Shown here: piece by piece, positions 23,517-36,236 of the stretch | How the letters are laid out: each line of letters starts with the position of its first letter | How positions within the stretch are numbered: the first letter of the stretch is position 1 | Origin: Liolophura sinensis | Lineage: Eukaryota > Mollusca > Polyplacophora > Chitonida > Chitonidae | Length of the DNA: 64,000 bases | Direction: 5' to 3' | NCBI RefSeq assembly: GCF_032854445.1 | Contig: NC_088296.1 | Location: 15,074,623-15,138,622 of the forward strand | Notes under the pieces: generated by a model | Told to the model about the DNA's origin: nothing | What the model saw: the letters and a program-made list of their open reading frames with translations, nothing else | The model's database searches: none | Program-made: the position numbers and the translations under genes

Positions 23517-24590
23517 AACAAGTGCATGTGCTACACGAGGTACATGTGCTACACGAGGCACGAGGCATGTGTTACATAAGGTGCATGTCCTACATAAGGA
23601 ACATGTGCTACATAAGGTATATGTGCTACACGAGGTACATGTGCTACACGAGGTACATGTGCTACAAGCGGTACATGTGCTACACGAAATACATGTGTTA
23701 CAAAAGGTGTATGTCCTACATAAGGAACATGTGCTACACGAGGTATATGTACTACATAAGGTACATGTGCTACACGAGGTACATGTGCTACACGCGGTAC
23801 ATGTGTTACATCAGGTACATGTGCTACATAAGGAACATGTGCTACAAGAGGTAATGTGCTACAAAAGGTGCATGTGCTACATGAGGCACATGTACTACAC
23901 GAGGTACATCTGTTACAGGAGGCACGTCTGCTTACGTAAGGTACATGTGCTACATAAGGTACATGTACTACATAAGGTACATGTACTACATAAGCTACAT
24001 GTTCTACACGAGGTACATGTGCTACAAAAGGTACATCTTCTAACATAGTGTGCATGTACTACATAAGGTACACGTGCTACATGAGGTAAATAGGCCACAT
24101 AATATACATGTGTTAAATGAGGTGCATGTGCTACATAACTTACAAGTACTATGTAAGGTACAAATGCTAAATACGGTACATGAGCTACATGAGGTACAAT
24201 GTGCTATATGAAGTACAATGTACTACATCAGGTACATGAGCTACAATTTGCATGAGGTACAATGTACACAATGTACAATGTAAATGAGGCACAATGTACA
24301 TAAGGTACAATGTCCATGAGGTACAATTTACACGAGGCACAATGTGCATAAGGTACTATGAACAGAAGGTGCAGTAAACAGGAGATGTAATGTACATGAG
24401 GTACAATGTACATGAGGTGCAATTTCCATGAGGTAGATTGTATATCAGGTAAAATGTACATGAGGTACAATGTACATAAGGTACAACGAAGAGGAGGTAC
24501 AATGCACATGATCTACATATGCTACATAAGTTATATGTGCTACATGAGATGCATGTGTTACGTGAGGTGTATGTGCTACGTGTAACATGT
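23517..24590. repeat. Minisatellite, about 18 bp unit, roughly 60 copies
   Basis: Units such as 'gtacatgtgctacacgag' drift to 'aatgtacatgaggtac' towards the right. Because 18 is divisible by three, six frames stay partly open; the resulting repetitive peptides are not real genes. Confidence 0.95.
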
Positions 24591-26524
24591 ACCAAACTAG
24601 GCAATGACATAATAAGGCCATTAGGTCACTGTTGTAACTGATTTTCCAGTTCATTTCAAAATTATCATTCAAGAATTCACAATCAACGTCTGATCATAGC
24701 GAACACTAAATAGAGTTGAGCCAGCTGTGTTTCCGTTATAGTATCACACCCGAAGGTACACTATTAATCCAAAAGCAATGTAGCAGATTATATGAGACGT
24801 AGGACTAAACTGAATTTACAGTGAAACTTTTTCTGATGTGTTCGATTGAGAGTCGCTTTTTTACATGTAACGCCGTTTCCCATGACCTCAATATCCACCA
24901 TTACCTTCATATCGCTCATCTCCCGCCTTCTCCTCCTCCCTCCCCTAACACTGCGATGTTACAAGTGTCACGGAACCAGACAGTGGTGTTGTAATGATGC
25001 CTGTATCCGGTTTCTGTAACACCGGACAATGTGAATTACCCAAGCCAAACATTTAATTGTGACATTGCATTGCAACGCTTCTTGACGAGAAGTGACAAAG
25101 GTTACGTTGTGTTTACCAAATTTAAATTGATGCTAGCACTGCACCTGTACGGGTGTCTTAAATCTATTTTATATTTGAACGACATCTGGCCAATCGGTCT
25201 CACTGCACGATGCATTCATTACAATTTTGATGACCTAAAGGCTTTCATGCACACACACGCTCAGAGGTGTTTAAACGATGCAGAATGTCCCCAATTGCAC
25301 TCATCTGCATGTATATAGCTTTACGAAGCAGTGAAAACAAAAACTATCAGGTAACATATCACGTAGATCATGTCACTATGTTGACAAAGCTTTACGGTGC
25401 TCCGTTCGACTCTACAAACGGTAAACAAATCAACCGATAACAGTCACATGCAATCAAGAAAATTCAGCTTCTTCACAATTTAACTCAGCTGAGGTTTCAT
25501 TCTAATTGCTGATGCAAATATTTGGATAGCGTCAACATAGACGTATCTAACACAATGGCCTAAGCAGAATTAGATTTTTAAAAAAAGCGTAATTGGTCAG
25601 GAAATTATAGTAGGCCTATAGCGATATATAACAACTCTTAAAGTTGAGCAAAACCAGTTTTACATCTGCTCCAATGACTTGCTAGAGAAAAGTTAACACA
25701 CAGGCCATGTGTAATTACGCCTATCCCCATAGCGTGCCGAAAACTATTATCTAACCCACATATACCTGTATTTCTTGGATACCTACGTCGATCCGCATTA
25801 AGGACAACCAATGATTATAAAAAAAACTTGCAATGAATAATCACCAGTGCCTGCATTGCGTATGGCTAGTAGATGGTATCTGCATGTACGTTCTCAATAA
25901 GGGCTGTCGGCAATGCGTACACAAAGGCAGTATAAAACCCAGATAGCGTTATTACCTGGTATTTTCGTGCAGGTACTATCTGATAGGAACATTCCGTTTC
26001 AGTGCTAGATATATTAATAGACATATTCGATTTATATGATTTTATTGTATGGTGTAATGGATTAATATATGTGGAAGTTTTCCAAGTATAATATATTCTT
26101 CATAAGAAGAAAAAAGAGGAAAAACGAGAATAATGATTTCTAGACAAGGCCGTTGCCTGGTTTAAAAGATACAAAGGATATTTCCAGGGACATCATAAAC
26201 TCTGTTATCACACAAAACAAAACAAGATACTGTAATTACGAGGCATAGTGATATCTTGCGATGACTGACCCGGGACGTCCTTATTGGTTGACGGCTGCTA
26301 TGCGAATATCTTTACTGATGCATGGACTCTATATGTTTCTTATGTTTGCCCAGTACAAATTTCCCGTTATGAATGCAGATGTTACCTCACCTTGTTCATC
26401 GTCCACTTTTAACACTGGTTACTAAGAAGACTTCAGGTCAGAGCTGAATGCTCAGGCACACTATATGTAAGAAGCCTGTGAGGTATGGCCGAGTACATGT
26501 ATCAACGCAAAATGTTTATTTTTA
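24591..26524. other. Spacer sequence without confident gene
   Basis: One plus-strand ORF (25031-25318, 95 codons) begins MNYPSQTFNCDIAL and has no recognised motif; probably chance. Otherwise nothing seen. Confidence 0.5.
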
Positions 26525-26640
26525 GTTATTTATTAATTTATTTGATTGGTGTTTACGCCGTACTAGAGAATACTTTACTTTTCCAGGGTGAAACCTACGA
26601 TCATCCACAGGTTGCTGAAAGACCTTCCTGCGTACCATTT
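26525..26640 (-). mobile_element. SINE family A, 3' fragment
   Basis: 'tttgattggtgtttacgccg' to 'caggttgctgaaagaccttc', with an internal deletion. Confidence 0.8.
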
Positions 26641-27424
26641 GTTTTTAAGAATGCTATATCATAAGATTTGCTTAGGCGAGAGCATCGCTTGGCTAATAAA
26701 TATAAGAGCGTGCCAGAGTCGCCATTACGCAGGAGTAGGTATCTTATTTATATAGCTGGGACAAAATGGAGTCCCTTTGAGGAAATAAAAAAAAAAACAA
26801 ACTGGAGCACAGAGACAAAACCAAAGCACAGCAGTGTGGTAGTTGACAAACTATAACCAGTAATCACTGAAAGTCATTGATTTATTCATAAACGACATAT
26901 TGTTTTAAGGCATTTGGGAGACAGAACTGGATGTAAGTTTTATGATAGAGTGTATGACTGCGGCACACGCAAGCGAAGCAGCGCTAGCAACTTAAGCATT
27001 TAACATCCAAGACCAAGTAGACGAACCATTCGGTAACTTAACCTATACCCGCAGCATGTATGATTAGATTTGAAAAATTAGAGAGAGATCAGTTTCAGTT
27101 ACCTGGCCTGATTACATAGATTAGAGCGTGTTTAAACATTATATTATCGGAAGGGTTCGTGAGAAACACAACATAACGAATTGAATCCAGTAAAACAATA
27201 GAGCAGGCGTGGCTATGTTCAATCAACCGCCAGGTACGCAATACTGCGTTCAATTCACCTGAATTCTTCAATCGTGTTTTCATCTTATTTTGACTTGTTC
27301 CCTGTATTCAGTAATCTGTAAAATCTATCGTACTGTATACCAAAATTGCCTTTTTTATAACAGGATTTCCCATCATTTACCGCTGAAGACAAACTGCCGT
27401 GAAACAATAAAAAGAAACAAAATA
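26641..27424. other. Spacer sequence, nothing recognised
   Basis: Short ORFs only (26668-26856, 27095-27283), none with a domain. Confidence 0.5.
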
Positions 27425-27790
27425 AATTTCATTGATTAGGGTTACACTATAATAAAACTTACAATCAACCTTGATTAGGGTTACATTATAATAAAACTTA
27501 TACACAATGTTGATTAAGGTTAATTTACTATAAAACTTATAAACAATCCTGATTAAGGTTATTTATAATAAAACTTATAAACATTCTTGACAGAGGTTAC
27601 ATTATAATCAAACTAACAAACAATCTTGAATAGGTTAAATGATAATAAAACTTACAAACAGTCTTAATTAACGTTACATTATAATAAAACTAACAAACAA
27701 TCTTATTTGAGGTTACATTTTAATAAAACTTACAAACAATCTCGATTAATATTAAATTTTAGTAAAACTTACAAACAATCTCGCATGTGA
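27425..27790. repeat. Minisatellite, about 45 bp unit, about 8 copies
   Basis: Each unit combines 'ataataaaacttacaaacaa' with 'tcttgattagggttacatt'. Several units contain AATAAA, so false poly(A) signals are expected here. Confidence 0.9.
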
Positions 27791-28211
27791 GTCAGGAACA
27801 GGGTTCAAATTATAGTCGATCACATGCCAGTTAACTGATGTCGCTTTCCGTTACGATATACTGTACTCCACCCATTATCCGGCATGCCCTCGTTTTTTCA
27901 TTATCATGACATAACCCAGGGCAATGAATTCATGGTGTGGAAAAGAAGCTGATGAGAGTTTAACTATATAAATTTAAAATGTATATCAACTGCATTTTCC
28001 TTGCACTGATATGGGCGTTCAGCTTGTCGTGTTACATGTCACTAACTAACAGCAATTTTGATAACCAGGACATATATTACTGATTTTTCAGAGATTTGAA
28101 TATAGGCGACAGGTTCAGAAAGAAACAGGGGAGGGTAGCACTGGTGTTGGCAAAACGTGGTCATCTCCCTTGAGCCAAGAGGCTTGTCGGTAATTTCTTT
28201 TTGCCGACAGC
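27791..28211. other. Spacer sequence, nothing recognised
   Basis: No coding or repeat signal seen, apart from a short AT-rich stretch. Confidence 0.5.
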
Positions 28212-28345
28212 TGAAAATTATTTACTTATTTATTTATTTGTTTATTAATTTACTTGATATGTTTTACGCCGCACTCAAGGCCAGCATTGTGGTGGTGAAA
28301 CCGAGCAGAAACCCACTACCATTCGTAGGTTAGTTGGCAAGTATG
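28212..28345 (-). mobile_element. SINE family A, internally deleted
   Basis: (ATTT)n, 'gttttacgccgcactcaagg', then a jump to 'ccagcattgtggtggtgaaa'. Confidence 0.75.
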
Positions 28346-29029
28346 GAATAGCAAGAAAAAAAGCTATGTATATTTTACATCAAACTATACGTCTTTCTCC
28401 CATGCTATACATACCCTAAATTTTCCAACAAATTTATCCGTTTTTCAGATACATTTTCAATAGATAATTCATGACAGTAAAAAATCCATCAGTCTCTTTT
28501 CACAAATTAATCGATAAATCAACGTTTGCTGTAACAAAACAGAAATATAAGTAAAAATAAGAAAAAAGAATATATCTCATCTAATAGATCAATGGCATCG
28601 CTTGTTACCCACAGCCTGCGTGCAGGTCATACACACCAGGGGAAAGAACCCAGGCAAATGGTTCAGGAGCTGACATATCAATCGCTAGATAACGTGGCTT
28701 ATCCACCCTCATGTTTATCTAACACATGTCTCTGTAAAAGTCGTCTCGGAAGTCCGTCTCGCGGCGTGTGACCGACCGCTAACAACCAGTTCACTATACA
28801 TACTTTTTTATGTTAGCGTTGAATATAACGTAGCGGGGAATGACCATCGTGATTTTCACACACAATAATTGGAAAAAAAAAACACAATTTACCCTGGACA
28901 ACTTTTACTTTTGATGTCAATTAAAATTTTTGTCAATACGTTGTATGCCACACCATACCAGTCTATTTATCTTGTCTCTAGCTAAAATTGGTATTCGAAC
29001 ATTTATATACCTCGTATTTATGGCAAGGC
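28346..29029. other. Spacer sequence, nothing recognised
   Basis: AT-rich, no convincing exon. Confidence 0.5.
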
Positions 29030-29200
29030 AGATTTGTTTATTTACATTTTTCGACTGGTGTTTTACTACGTAAGAAAATTTCACTTGTACGACAACGATC
29101 AGCATTATGGCTGAAGGAAACCAGGCAGAGGAAACTCACGGCCATCCGCAGGTTGCTGAAAGACCTTCCCGCCTGTTGCCGGGCCAAAGATTTTAAAATG
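29030..29200 (-). mobile_element. SINE family A, 3' half
   Basis: 'gactggtgttttactacgta' to 'cgcaggttgctgaaagacct', joined directly to a family C repeat. Confidence 0.8.
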
Positions 29201-29425
29201 GTCCCTGCTGATGCCTCGCTTGGCGCTCAGCACTGAGAAGTTAAGAGTCAGGAAACATAACTAACTCGGTGTCAGTATAATGTGACTGGGTCGGTTCTCA
29301 TGTCTGGTGTATTCGGCATTATATCTCAGTGGCGGCACCACTTTGGCGCCCTGCCACAAGATGGCAGACAATACCTCGTCGTCATATGACTGAAAAATTG
29401 TGAAGCACGAGATCGAACCCCAAGT
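29200..29425 (+). mobile_element. Repeat family C fragment
   Basis: 'gatgcctcgcttggcgctca', 'gtgtcagtataatgtgactg' and 'gtctggtgtattcggcatta' match the element at 8818-9010 and the 3' part at 1460-1605. Confidence 0.7.
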
Positions 29426-29464
29426 ATAAATACATACATATGTCCACTCGCGCAAACGCTCTCT

Positions 29465-29565
29465 TTCAAACATACACGTACAGCCGGAGAGGAAGCCAGT
29501 ATGATTTGGACTTGAACTCACAGCGACCGCACAGGTGAGATGCTCCTGGGTCATTGCGCCGACCT
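29465..29565 (-). mobile_element. SINE family A, head-side fragment
   Basis: 'cagccggagaggaagccagt', B-box complement 'ggacttgaactcac', 'gctcctgggtcattgcgc'. With 29030-29200 it may be one copy split by the family C insertion. Confidence 0.75.
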
Positions 29566-30469
29566 GCAGGTCTAATAAGATGCATTGTCCATTTTGAATG
29601 TTTTTAACCTTTTCCACACATTGACGACGTCGCGTGATGAGAACATAGAGGACAAAGAGGTGGTCTTCATTTCCACGTAGACCCTTGTTTTGTGGATTTC
29701 TCTGATGAACCTGGTGTGGAAGATTGCACGAAATCATAAGCACCCGTGGTTAATAAAAAATACATCACATAAACCAAGCATTCAACGATTCAAGCAATAC
29801 GCCGAGGGATGAATAAATAAATAAATCAATAGATAAATAAATAAATAAATAAAAAAATAAATAAATAAATAAATAAATCAGTACATAAAAAATAAGAAAA
29901 AAAATCAATTATATATTAAATGCAGGTAAACAATGAGTGAAATGACACATAATAATTCTATCCAAAGTAAAAAACGTTAATGAAGAAATCTATTGAAATA
30001 ATAGTAAATGAAGTAAATATAGATAAATATAATGGATAAAGAAAACTAAAAAGTTTGGAATAAATCTTCGAGGATTCCACAGCGTAAACCAACCTGTAAG
30101 GCGAGTGCAGTAATCAGTGCGCATTGACCTTGAAAGATAGTACACAGCCGTAATCCCGAAAATGGCGTGGGTGCTGCATTGTCACCGCAACGCCCTGGTG
30201 GTGACACTATATTATTCTACTTGCATTCTGTATGCTTTGGGTTTTATGTCGTATGAAAGCAACGTAGAACGGAAGTACATCTCTAAAATATTTCGATGAC
30301 CCCAGATACAATTTTTGATAATGGCGTTTTACAAGAAATATCAAAAGTATTGGAACGATTTGCGCGTAAACTGCAGATGTGAGTGCTCCATTCATGGCTC
30401 TGTTGCCAATGCATTTAAACCAAAGAACAATATCAGAGCAATTTTCACGTTACTACGTACATTCCAAGG
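29566..30469. other. Spacer sequence with (AAAT)n tract
   Basis: An A-rich (AAAT)n run lies at about 29810-29880. No gene seen. Confidence 0.6.
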
Positions 30470-30519
30470 TGCTCTGGACACCAGCATGAGCTGGACTTGA
30501 ACTCACATCGACCGTGGTC
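30470..30519 (-). mobile_element. SINE family A fragment
   Basis: 'ccagcatgagctggacttga' followed by 'actcacatcgaccg'. Confidence 0.65.
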
Positions 30520-30870
30520 ATAATGATATAACGCGTCATAAGGGCTGTGATGGTAATGATACCATGTGTCAGTATGATTGTTACCATAATGTGATATGAG
30601 GATTGTGGTGGTAAAGATATCATGTGTCACTATGATTGTTACTCTGATGTGACATGATAATTTTGGTCAGAATGATATAGTGAGACAAAACTGTTGTAGT
30701 GGTAATGATATAAAAGACATTATGACAGTTGTAGCATTTTGACATAGTTATTGCTGTCATAATGATATGATGTCACATAATGGTTGTGGTTATTGTAATA
30801 TAATTTGATATTATGATTGTTTTTATGTCGGTATAACGTGACATAACAGTTGTGATGTGATATAATGACT
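30520..30870. repeat. Degenerate minisatellite
   Basis: Recurrent 'gtggtaatgatat' and 'atgtgacataatgattgt' motifs spaced roughly 35-60 bp apart. Confidence 0.75.
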
Positions 30871-31204
30871 GTGGCGAAGCCAAGATGACGTGAGAATGTT
30901 TGCGGGTTCCTGCCACTTATGCGAAGAGACAGGCTCAACGTTCAGGTGATTCTGTATCACAGCTAAACAAGATTGTCTGTGTATATATATACAATACATT
31001 ATAAATGCACATAAAGTATGACCCAAATCCGTGTGGGTGACATTGTTATTGAATGCAGCTGTATGACCTAGATGTACAAACATCCTAGACATTTTATCAA
31101 CTTTCCCTCCGCAATACACACTCTCTTATATTTAACTTAACGCTACGTTTTCTGAATGGTGTTCTAAGTAAGATTTGCTTCTCTTTTACATGCGTGGTAT
31201 TAAG
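30871..31204. other. Spacer sequence, nothing recognised
   Basis: No coding or repeat signal seen. Confidence 0.5.
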
Positions 31205-31400
31205 TTTGTGTGTTTGTTTGATTGGTGTTTTACGCTGTACTCAAGATTATTTCACTTATACGATGGCGGACTTCAGTGTTGTGGGAGAAAACTGGGAAGA
31301 GTTCGGGGGAAACCCACAACCATCCGCAAGCTGTTGTGAGGCCTTCCCACGCACGGCTCGACAGAAAGCCATCGTGAGCTGGCACACTAATCCCCTCAGT
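31205..31400 (-). mobile_element. SINE family A, head-less copy
   Basis: 'ttgattggtgttttacgctg' to 'agaaagccatcgtgagctgg'. Confidence 0.85.
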
Positions 31401-31425
31401 CATGGTAATGAGTTTGACTGTGCTT

Positions 31426-31652
31426 TTTTCATTGGTGCTTAAAGTCGTTCTAAAACAATCTTTCAATTATAAGACGGCAGTCAACCTAGTGGTGGGAGAA
31501 AACTGGGCAGAGCCATCCGTAGATCTTTCCACGTACAGCGAGACAGAAAGTCATCATGACCTGGACTTCAGCTCATAGCCACGTCATTCACGGAAAGGCC
31601 CCTGGGGTCGTTGTGCCGCACTGGCACTCTAACCACTTCGATAACGGAGACC
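31426..31652 (-). mobile_element. SINE family A, diverged copy
   Basis: 'gtgcttaaagtcgttctaaa', 'tggtgggagaaaactgggca', head region 'cactctaaccacttcg'. Tandem with the previous copy. Confidence 0.75.
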
Positions 31653-33152
31653 CCCCTAGTATTAGGTCTAAAGGCTATGTATACACTGTCCCGGTGCAGG
31701 TGGGTTAACGCCATTTATGGTTGATAGTGTACAAATGCAGTGATAATAGCTGTAGGTTCATAACGGGATTTGAACTCCAATTCCAGACGCTTCCACCACA
31801 AACTATAACTATATTTCTCATGCAGGCACTAAAAACCTTCTCTCTTTGTTGTAAAAATGGGCCACATATTCTGATATGGAAGATATGTTTATTGCTTTAT
31901 TTGTGTCTTAATTTATGTATACATGTATCTTAATTGCTCTTTTACGTAGTTCTCAAGAATATTTTCTCATGTGGTAATGGGTGCCTTCCTTCCCCAGCTC
32001 ACCACCTACGTGCAATGTAAATGTTACATGACTTTTCCTCAGGCAGAAAACAACGTTACCAATATAGAACACATATCCGTTGACACATCTTGGCATATTG
32101 TTCGTTTCTTTCATATAGCCTATCCAATTCACCAATAAGCCCAACCCTAGGCCTATCTGAGTAACAATACCTCTGATTTCAATTCATGCACAAGTGTGAA
32201 AAGCAAAGAAAATACCAATATAAAATATTGATTGGATGAAAGACCATTAAACCATTGTCCATTGAACGGATTGATTTAGTTTTTTTCAGATTTAAAGCCT
32301 AGGATTCTATGTTTGTCTGTACGGACCCAGAGGGTACCCGTGATTTTACAGCAATATTTTTGGCTTGAAATAGTTCGTTTTAAGGTCCATTTGTTGGATG
32401 CACTCATTGCTCTAAACGAAGATGCATTTGAAATGCACACCACTGTACGTGTGCCAACTGACAATAAGCTGAAGTGGCATCACCGATCCCAATATGGTCA
32501 GAAAAGACAAACGTAGAATATGAAGTTTTAAATGCATTTTATTAGGTACAAAAACGTTCTAAAAATAAATCGAATTATTTTCATGGAAAATATTTGGTTT
32601 ATAATTTTACATGCGTTTCATACTAGCGTGTTCTTGGCCTTTAATGAACACTCATAGTTGACGCTGTTGTTCAAGAAGTTAGCCAATTAGCTTCCCTGCG
32701 AATATATACGTTCTGGTTGCCCTCAAAGAGTATTGTTTTGTTCATAATTGTAAAAAAGACAAAAAGAACAAGCACTCTGTGACCAAAGAAGATTACGATT
32801 CTCGTATGAAAGTCATGCGACAAGATGTAATGGGAAGTGATGCGTGTGAACGTGTGTTAGCTTTTAGTAGCTTTTGTGCTTACAAACATGATTATCAAAC
32901 AACTGGGTAATCGATGAATCTTCAGATTCATCAAGATTTATCAACGACTTACTCAATGTGACTACTCTAGTATTCCCAACGATTAAATTGTCACGTGTCA
33001 CTGACTAAGGACAATTTTGATAGCGAGTATGATTGATTTTACTGACAGCTGGAATCAGGCGACTCTTTAAAAGATATAGACTAAAGCAGCGTGAGTGTGG
33101 TGGTGAGTTTATTCCGGTTTTCTCCCATTATATTGCTGGGGGCGTGGTAACT
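31653..33152. other. Spacer sequence without recognised gene
   Basis: 31925-31965 may be a tiny SINE relic ('acgtagttctcaagaatatt'). The plus ORF 32313-32516 (67 codons) has no known motif. Nothing else seen. Confidence 0.5.
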
Positions 33153-33415
33153 TTATTTTTTATTTATTTGATTGGTGTTTTACGCCACACTGAAGAATAT
33201 TTCACTTATACGACGGCGGCCAGCATTGTGGTGGGAGGAAACTGGGCATAGCCCCGAGGGAAACCCACTACCATCCCCAAGTTGCTGGAAGACCTTCTCA
33301 CGTACGGCCGGAGAGGAAGCCAGAATGAGCTCAGAGCGACCGCATTGGTGAGAGGCTCCTGGGTCATTACGCTGCGCTAGGCGGCTAGGCTAACCAACTG
33401 AGTCACGGAGGCTCC
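33153..33415 (-). mobile_element. tRNA-derived SINE, family A, nearly complete
   Basis: Tail and 'ttgattggtgttttacgcca' at left, tRNA-like head complement 'ccaactgagtcacggaggc' at right. A short deletion removes part of the B-box region. Confidence 0.92.
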
Positions 33416-33846
33416 GCCCTGGTATAAGGGAAAGATGAACGTATCTTTTGAATAATCGAATACGGGGTATAAACCAAGAATCAAAAAAATAGTTGAATAT
33501 AAACAATGGTATTTAAAAAAGATAAACAAGCAGTTTGAAAATATTACATGAATATTAAATCAAGTTTTTGGCGGTAGGATTTATATCAAAATGTTCTGAC
33601 TACTACAAATACAATAGGGCTTCTTTTGTGTACTCTTTCCATCTAGATTCTCTCTTATATATTTGAAGCGACGCCCAAATGTGTAAGCTGATGCCAGTCT
33701 TTATTTAAACTAGTTCAAGAACTTTTCAAAACCCCCATACATACCATGGTACCGGTACATAGGACTTCCTGGAGAGACAAAAAATAATATGTGAAAATTT
33801 ATAATATGGACATAAGACGATGATATCTATAGTGTCACTGCGTGGG
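33416..33846. other. Spacer sequence up to the right arm
   Basis: No gene seen. Arm similarity starts at 'ttaaagggttaa' (33847). Confidence 0.6.
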
Positions 33847-34154
33847 TTAAAGGGTTAAGCTTGAACATCCCTGATCCATCAGGGTTTGAGAGCATGGTTA
33901 ATACATGTACAAGTCTGCATAAAGGAAGGTTACTGTAATAGTGGGGATGACTGGAAAGTGGTCATATGTACGGGGCATCACCACGTAAATGTAAAAGGTT
34001 TCACAACCATTCGCCCCACATGCTGAGATCTCTATCAAGAGTGAAACCATTTACATTTACTTAATGATGTCTCGACTTCATTATTATTACTGACCCTTGT
34101 ATGACTATGACCCTTAAGCAGTACACTTGTTATATTTTTTCTAATTTCAGCAGC

Positions 34155-34320
34155 TGAAAGTGGGAAGGTCAGGCACCAACCTGCGGATGGTCGTGGGTTT
34201 CCCATGGGCTCTACACGGTTTCCTCCCACCATAATGCTGGCAGCCGTCGGATAAGTGAAATATTGTTGAGTACAGCGCAAAACACTAATCAAATGAATAA
34301 ATAAAATAATTTCACCCTCT
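34155..34320 (+). mobile_element. SINE family A (mirror of 20104-20266)
   Basis: Head-less plus-strand copy ending 'gcgcaaaacactaatcaaat'. Confidence 0.88.
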
Positions 34321-34460
34321 CCGATAGCACAGTTGGTAGAGTGTCCACGTCGGGAGGTGGTCACATATAAGATGTTAAAAGATGAAGTTGTAAATTCCAT
34401 CTTGTGCGTTCAGCTATACACGTGTCAGTAGACTGAACGAACCCTTTAGTCGTCATATGC

Positions 34461-34735
34461 CTGAGGGGCCTCCGTGACTCAGTTGATTAGCGCGCTAACG
34501 CAACGTAATGACTCAGGAGATTTTCGCCAATGAGGTCGCTGTGAGTTCAAGTCCAGCTCATACTGGCTTCCTCTCCGGCCGTAAGTGGGAAGGTCTACCA
34601 GCAACCTGAAGATGGTTGTGGGTTTCCCACGGGCTGTGCCCGGTTTTCCACCCACCATAATGCTGGCAGCCGTCGTATAAGTGAAATATTCTTGATTACG
34701 GCGTCAAACACCAATCAAATAAATCAATAAATCAA
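34461..34735 (+). mobile_element. tRNA-derived SINE, family A, full length
   Basis: A box 'gtgactcagttgattagcg', B box 'gagttcaagtccag', 3' end 'ggcgtcaaacaccaatcaaa'. Mirror of 19680-19948. Confidence 0.95.
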
Positions 34736-35583
34736 ATGATTGAAAATGTTTAATCTACGACGCTCAACTCTGAGCAATAACTCACTCTTCTTATTTTTCA
34801 CGTGATGTCGGTATACATGTATCCTATATTTGTACAAAAGCAACTCCTCCGTCTAAAGAACTGCGATATTAGATGTAAATTTATACGGGCCAACAAAAGC
34901 TGTTTTTGTCGAAAAATCTGGAAAGGTCTGAGGTCGTAAACCAATTACAATATCTATAGCTTTCTCTAGAGCTCTGCCAGTTTTCCTCGTTGTCGGTAAA
35001 ATATTCTTAAGTACGACGAAAAAAAGAACAGTCATTTGAAGATCGTGAATGAATATATGTGTTGACGTGCATTGATTCTGGGACACAGTGTTTTGCACAT
35101 AGGTGACAATGAACGTTGAGACCCTAGGGATCTACAAACTTAGGGTACAAACGTGTTTTCTTAGCACTCGATTTAAATATCTCACATTTTCAAAACGATG
35201 TAAAATGTATGAAACCGCTTTGTTTTCGTATGTATATCTACACTTTTTTTGCGAATTTCACATGTGTTTTGTGAAACAGGCGCACAAAAGGACAATAACA
35301 CACGTTTTAGTCAACCCTGAAAGAGACTATCATCCGTGGAAATCCGGTGTTTTCTTTTGTAAGGATATTTCACATTCAAAAGGAAACGTTACCGTAGAAA
35401 ACAAGATATCACTGTTAAAATTGTATATAAAGTTTTACACATTTACAAGCAACATTTATAGATTGTGTGAACTTGTTCACCTAATTCAGTAAAAGTTTCA
35501 CTAATTTCGCAGATGGGATCAAATGATACACAGAATTTTTTACCAATAGGTAAACATAGTCGTATTAACTTACACTCGGTCAG
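34736..35583. other. Right-arm inner flank, no gene recognised
   Basis: Aligns with 18928-19679, with an arm-specific insertion near 35105-35215. The plus-strand open frame 35103-35492 (129 codons) has no recognised domain and its mirror is shorter. Confidence 0.5.
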
Positions 35584-35838
35584 GCGCCTCCGTGGCTCTG
35601 CTCGTTTAGCTCGCTAGCGCAGCCCTATGACCCAGAAGCCTCTCACCAATGTGGTCGCTGAGTTCCAGTCCAGTTCACACTGCTTTCCTCTCCGGCCGTA
35701 CGTGGAACGGTCTGCCAACAACCTGCGGATGGTCGTGGATTTCCTGTGTCCGGTTTCCACCATAATGTTGGCTACGGTCGTATAATTCAAATATTCTTGA
35801 GAACGGTGTAAAACACTAACCAAGTCAATAAATAAAAT
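35584..35838 (+). mobile_element. tRNA-derived SINE, family A
   Basis: Mirror of 18667-18927; head 'cgcctccgtggctctgctcg'. Confidence 0.9.
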
Positions 35839-35959
35839 ACACTCAATCACACTTTTAATATCGAAACTTTTCAATAACTGTAACGTTAATGCAACCAGTC
35901 CCCAACGGAGATCATCCGTTCTAAACGCTTTTTTAAACCATCCAAGAAATAAAAGACTA

Positions 35960-36236
35960 TATTCTGTAGAGTGTCATATAGGCCAACATGTGCATCTACT
36001 TCAATTTCCGATGCACCTGTTTTAAAATTTGCTTAACATTTACAGGTCTGTTTCAAAAGTTCTCAGTGACAAATGTTTCTCTATTTTATCTGCCTGTTGT
36101 TACAATTAACGTCAGTCTCAATAGACAAAGTCTACTTAATATTGAACATAAATTTAATTGAATCAATTTGATCAATAATCACCATTACCAGCACATCTAT
36201 CCTTAACCATAAATTAAAACTTAAAAGGTTTAACAC
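35960..36236. other. Right-arm-specific insertion
   Basis: About 250 bases absent from the left arm at about 18490-18520. No coding signal or clear element ends. Confidence 0.6.

Noticed and set aside
23464-24055. Long open frames on both strands through the 18-bp array
   Set aside because: The unit length is a multiple of three, so frames stay open by arithmetic. No start context, splice sites or domain.
25031-25318. 95-codon ORF in the spacer as a gene
   Set aside because: No recognisable domain, promoter, splice signals or second copy; length is unremarkable by chance.
23517-27790. CRISPR-like arrays
   Set aside because: Repeats are contiguous tandem units without unique spacers, in a eukaryotic context.
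34035-34400. 121-codon ORF shared by both arms (also 20013-20381)
   Set aside because: It runs through a SINE; its conservation reflects the duplication, not coding constraint.
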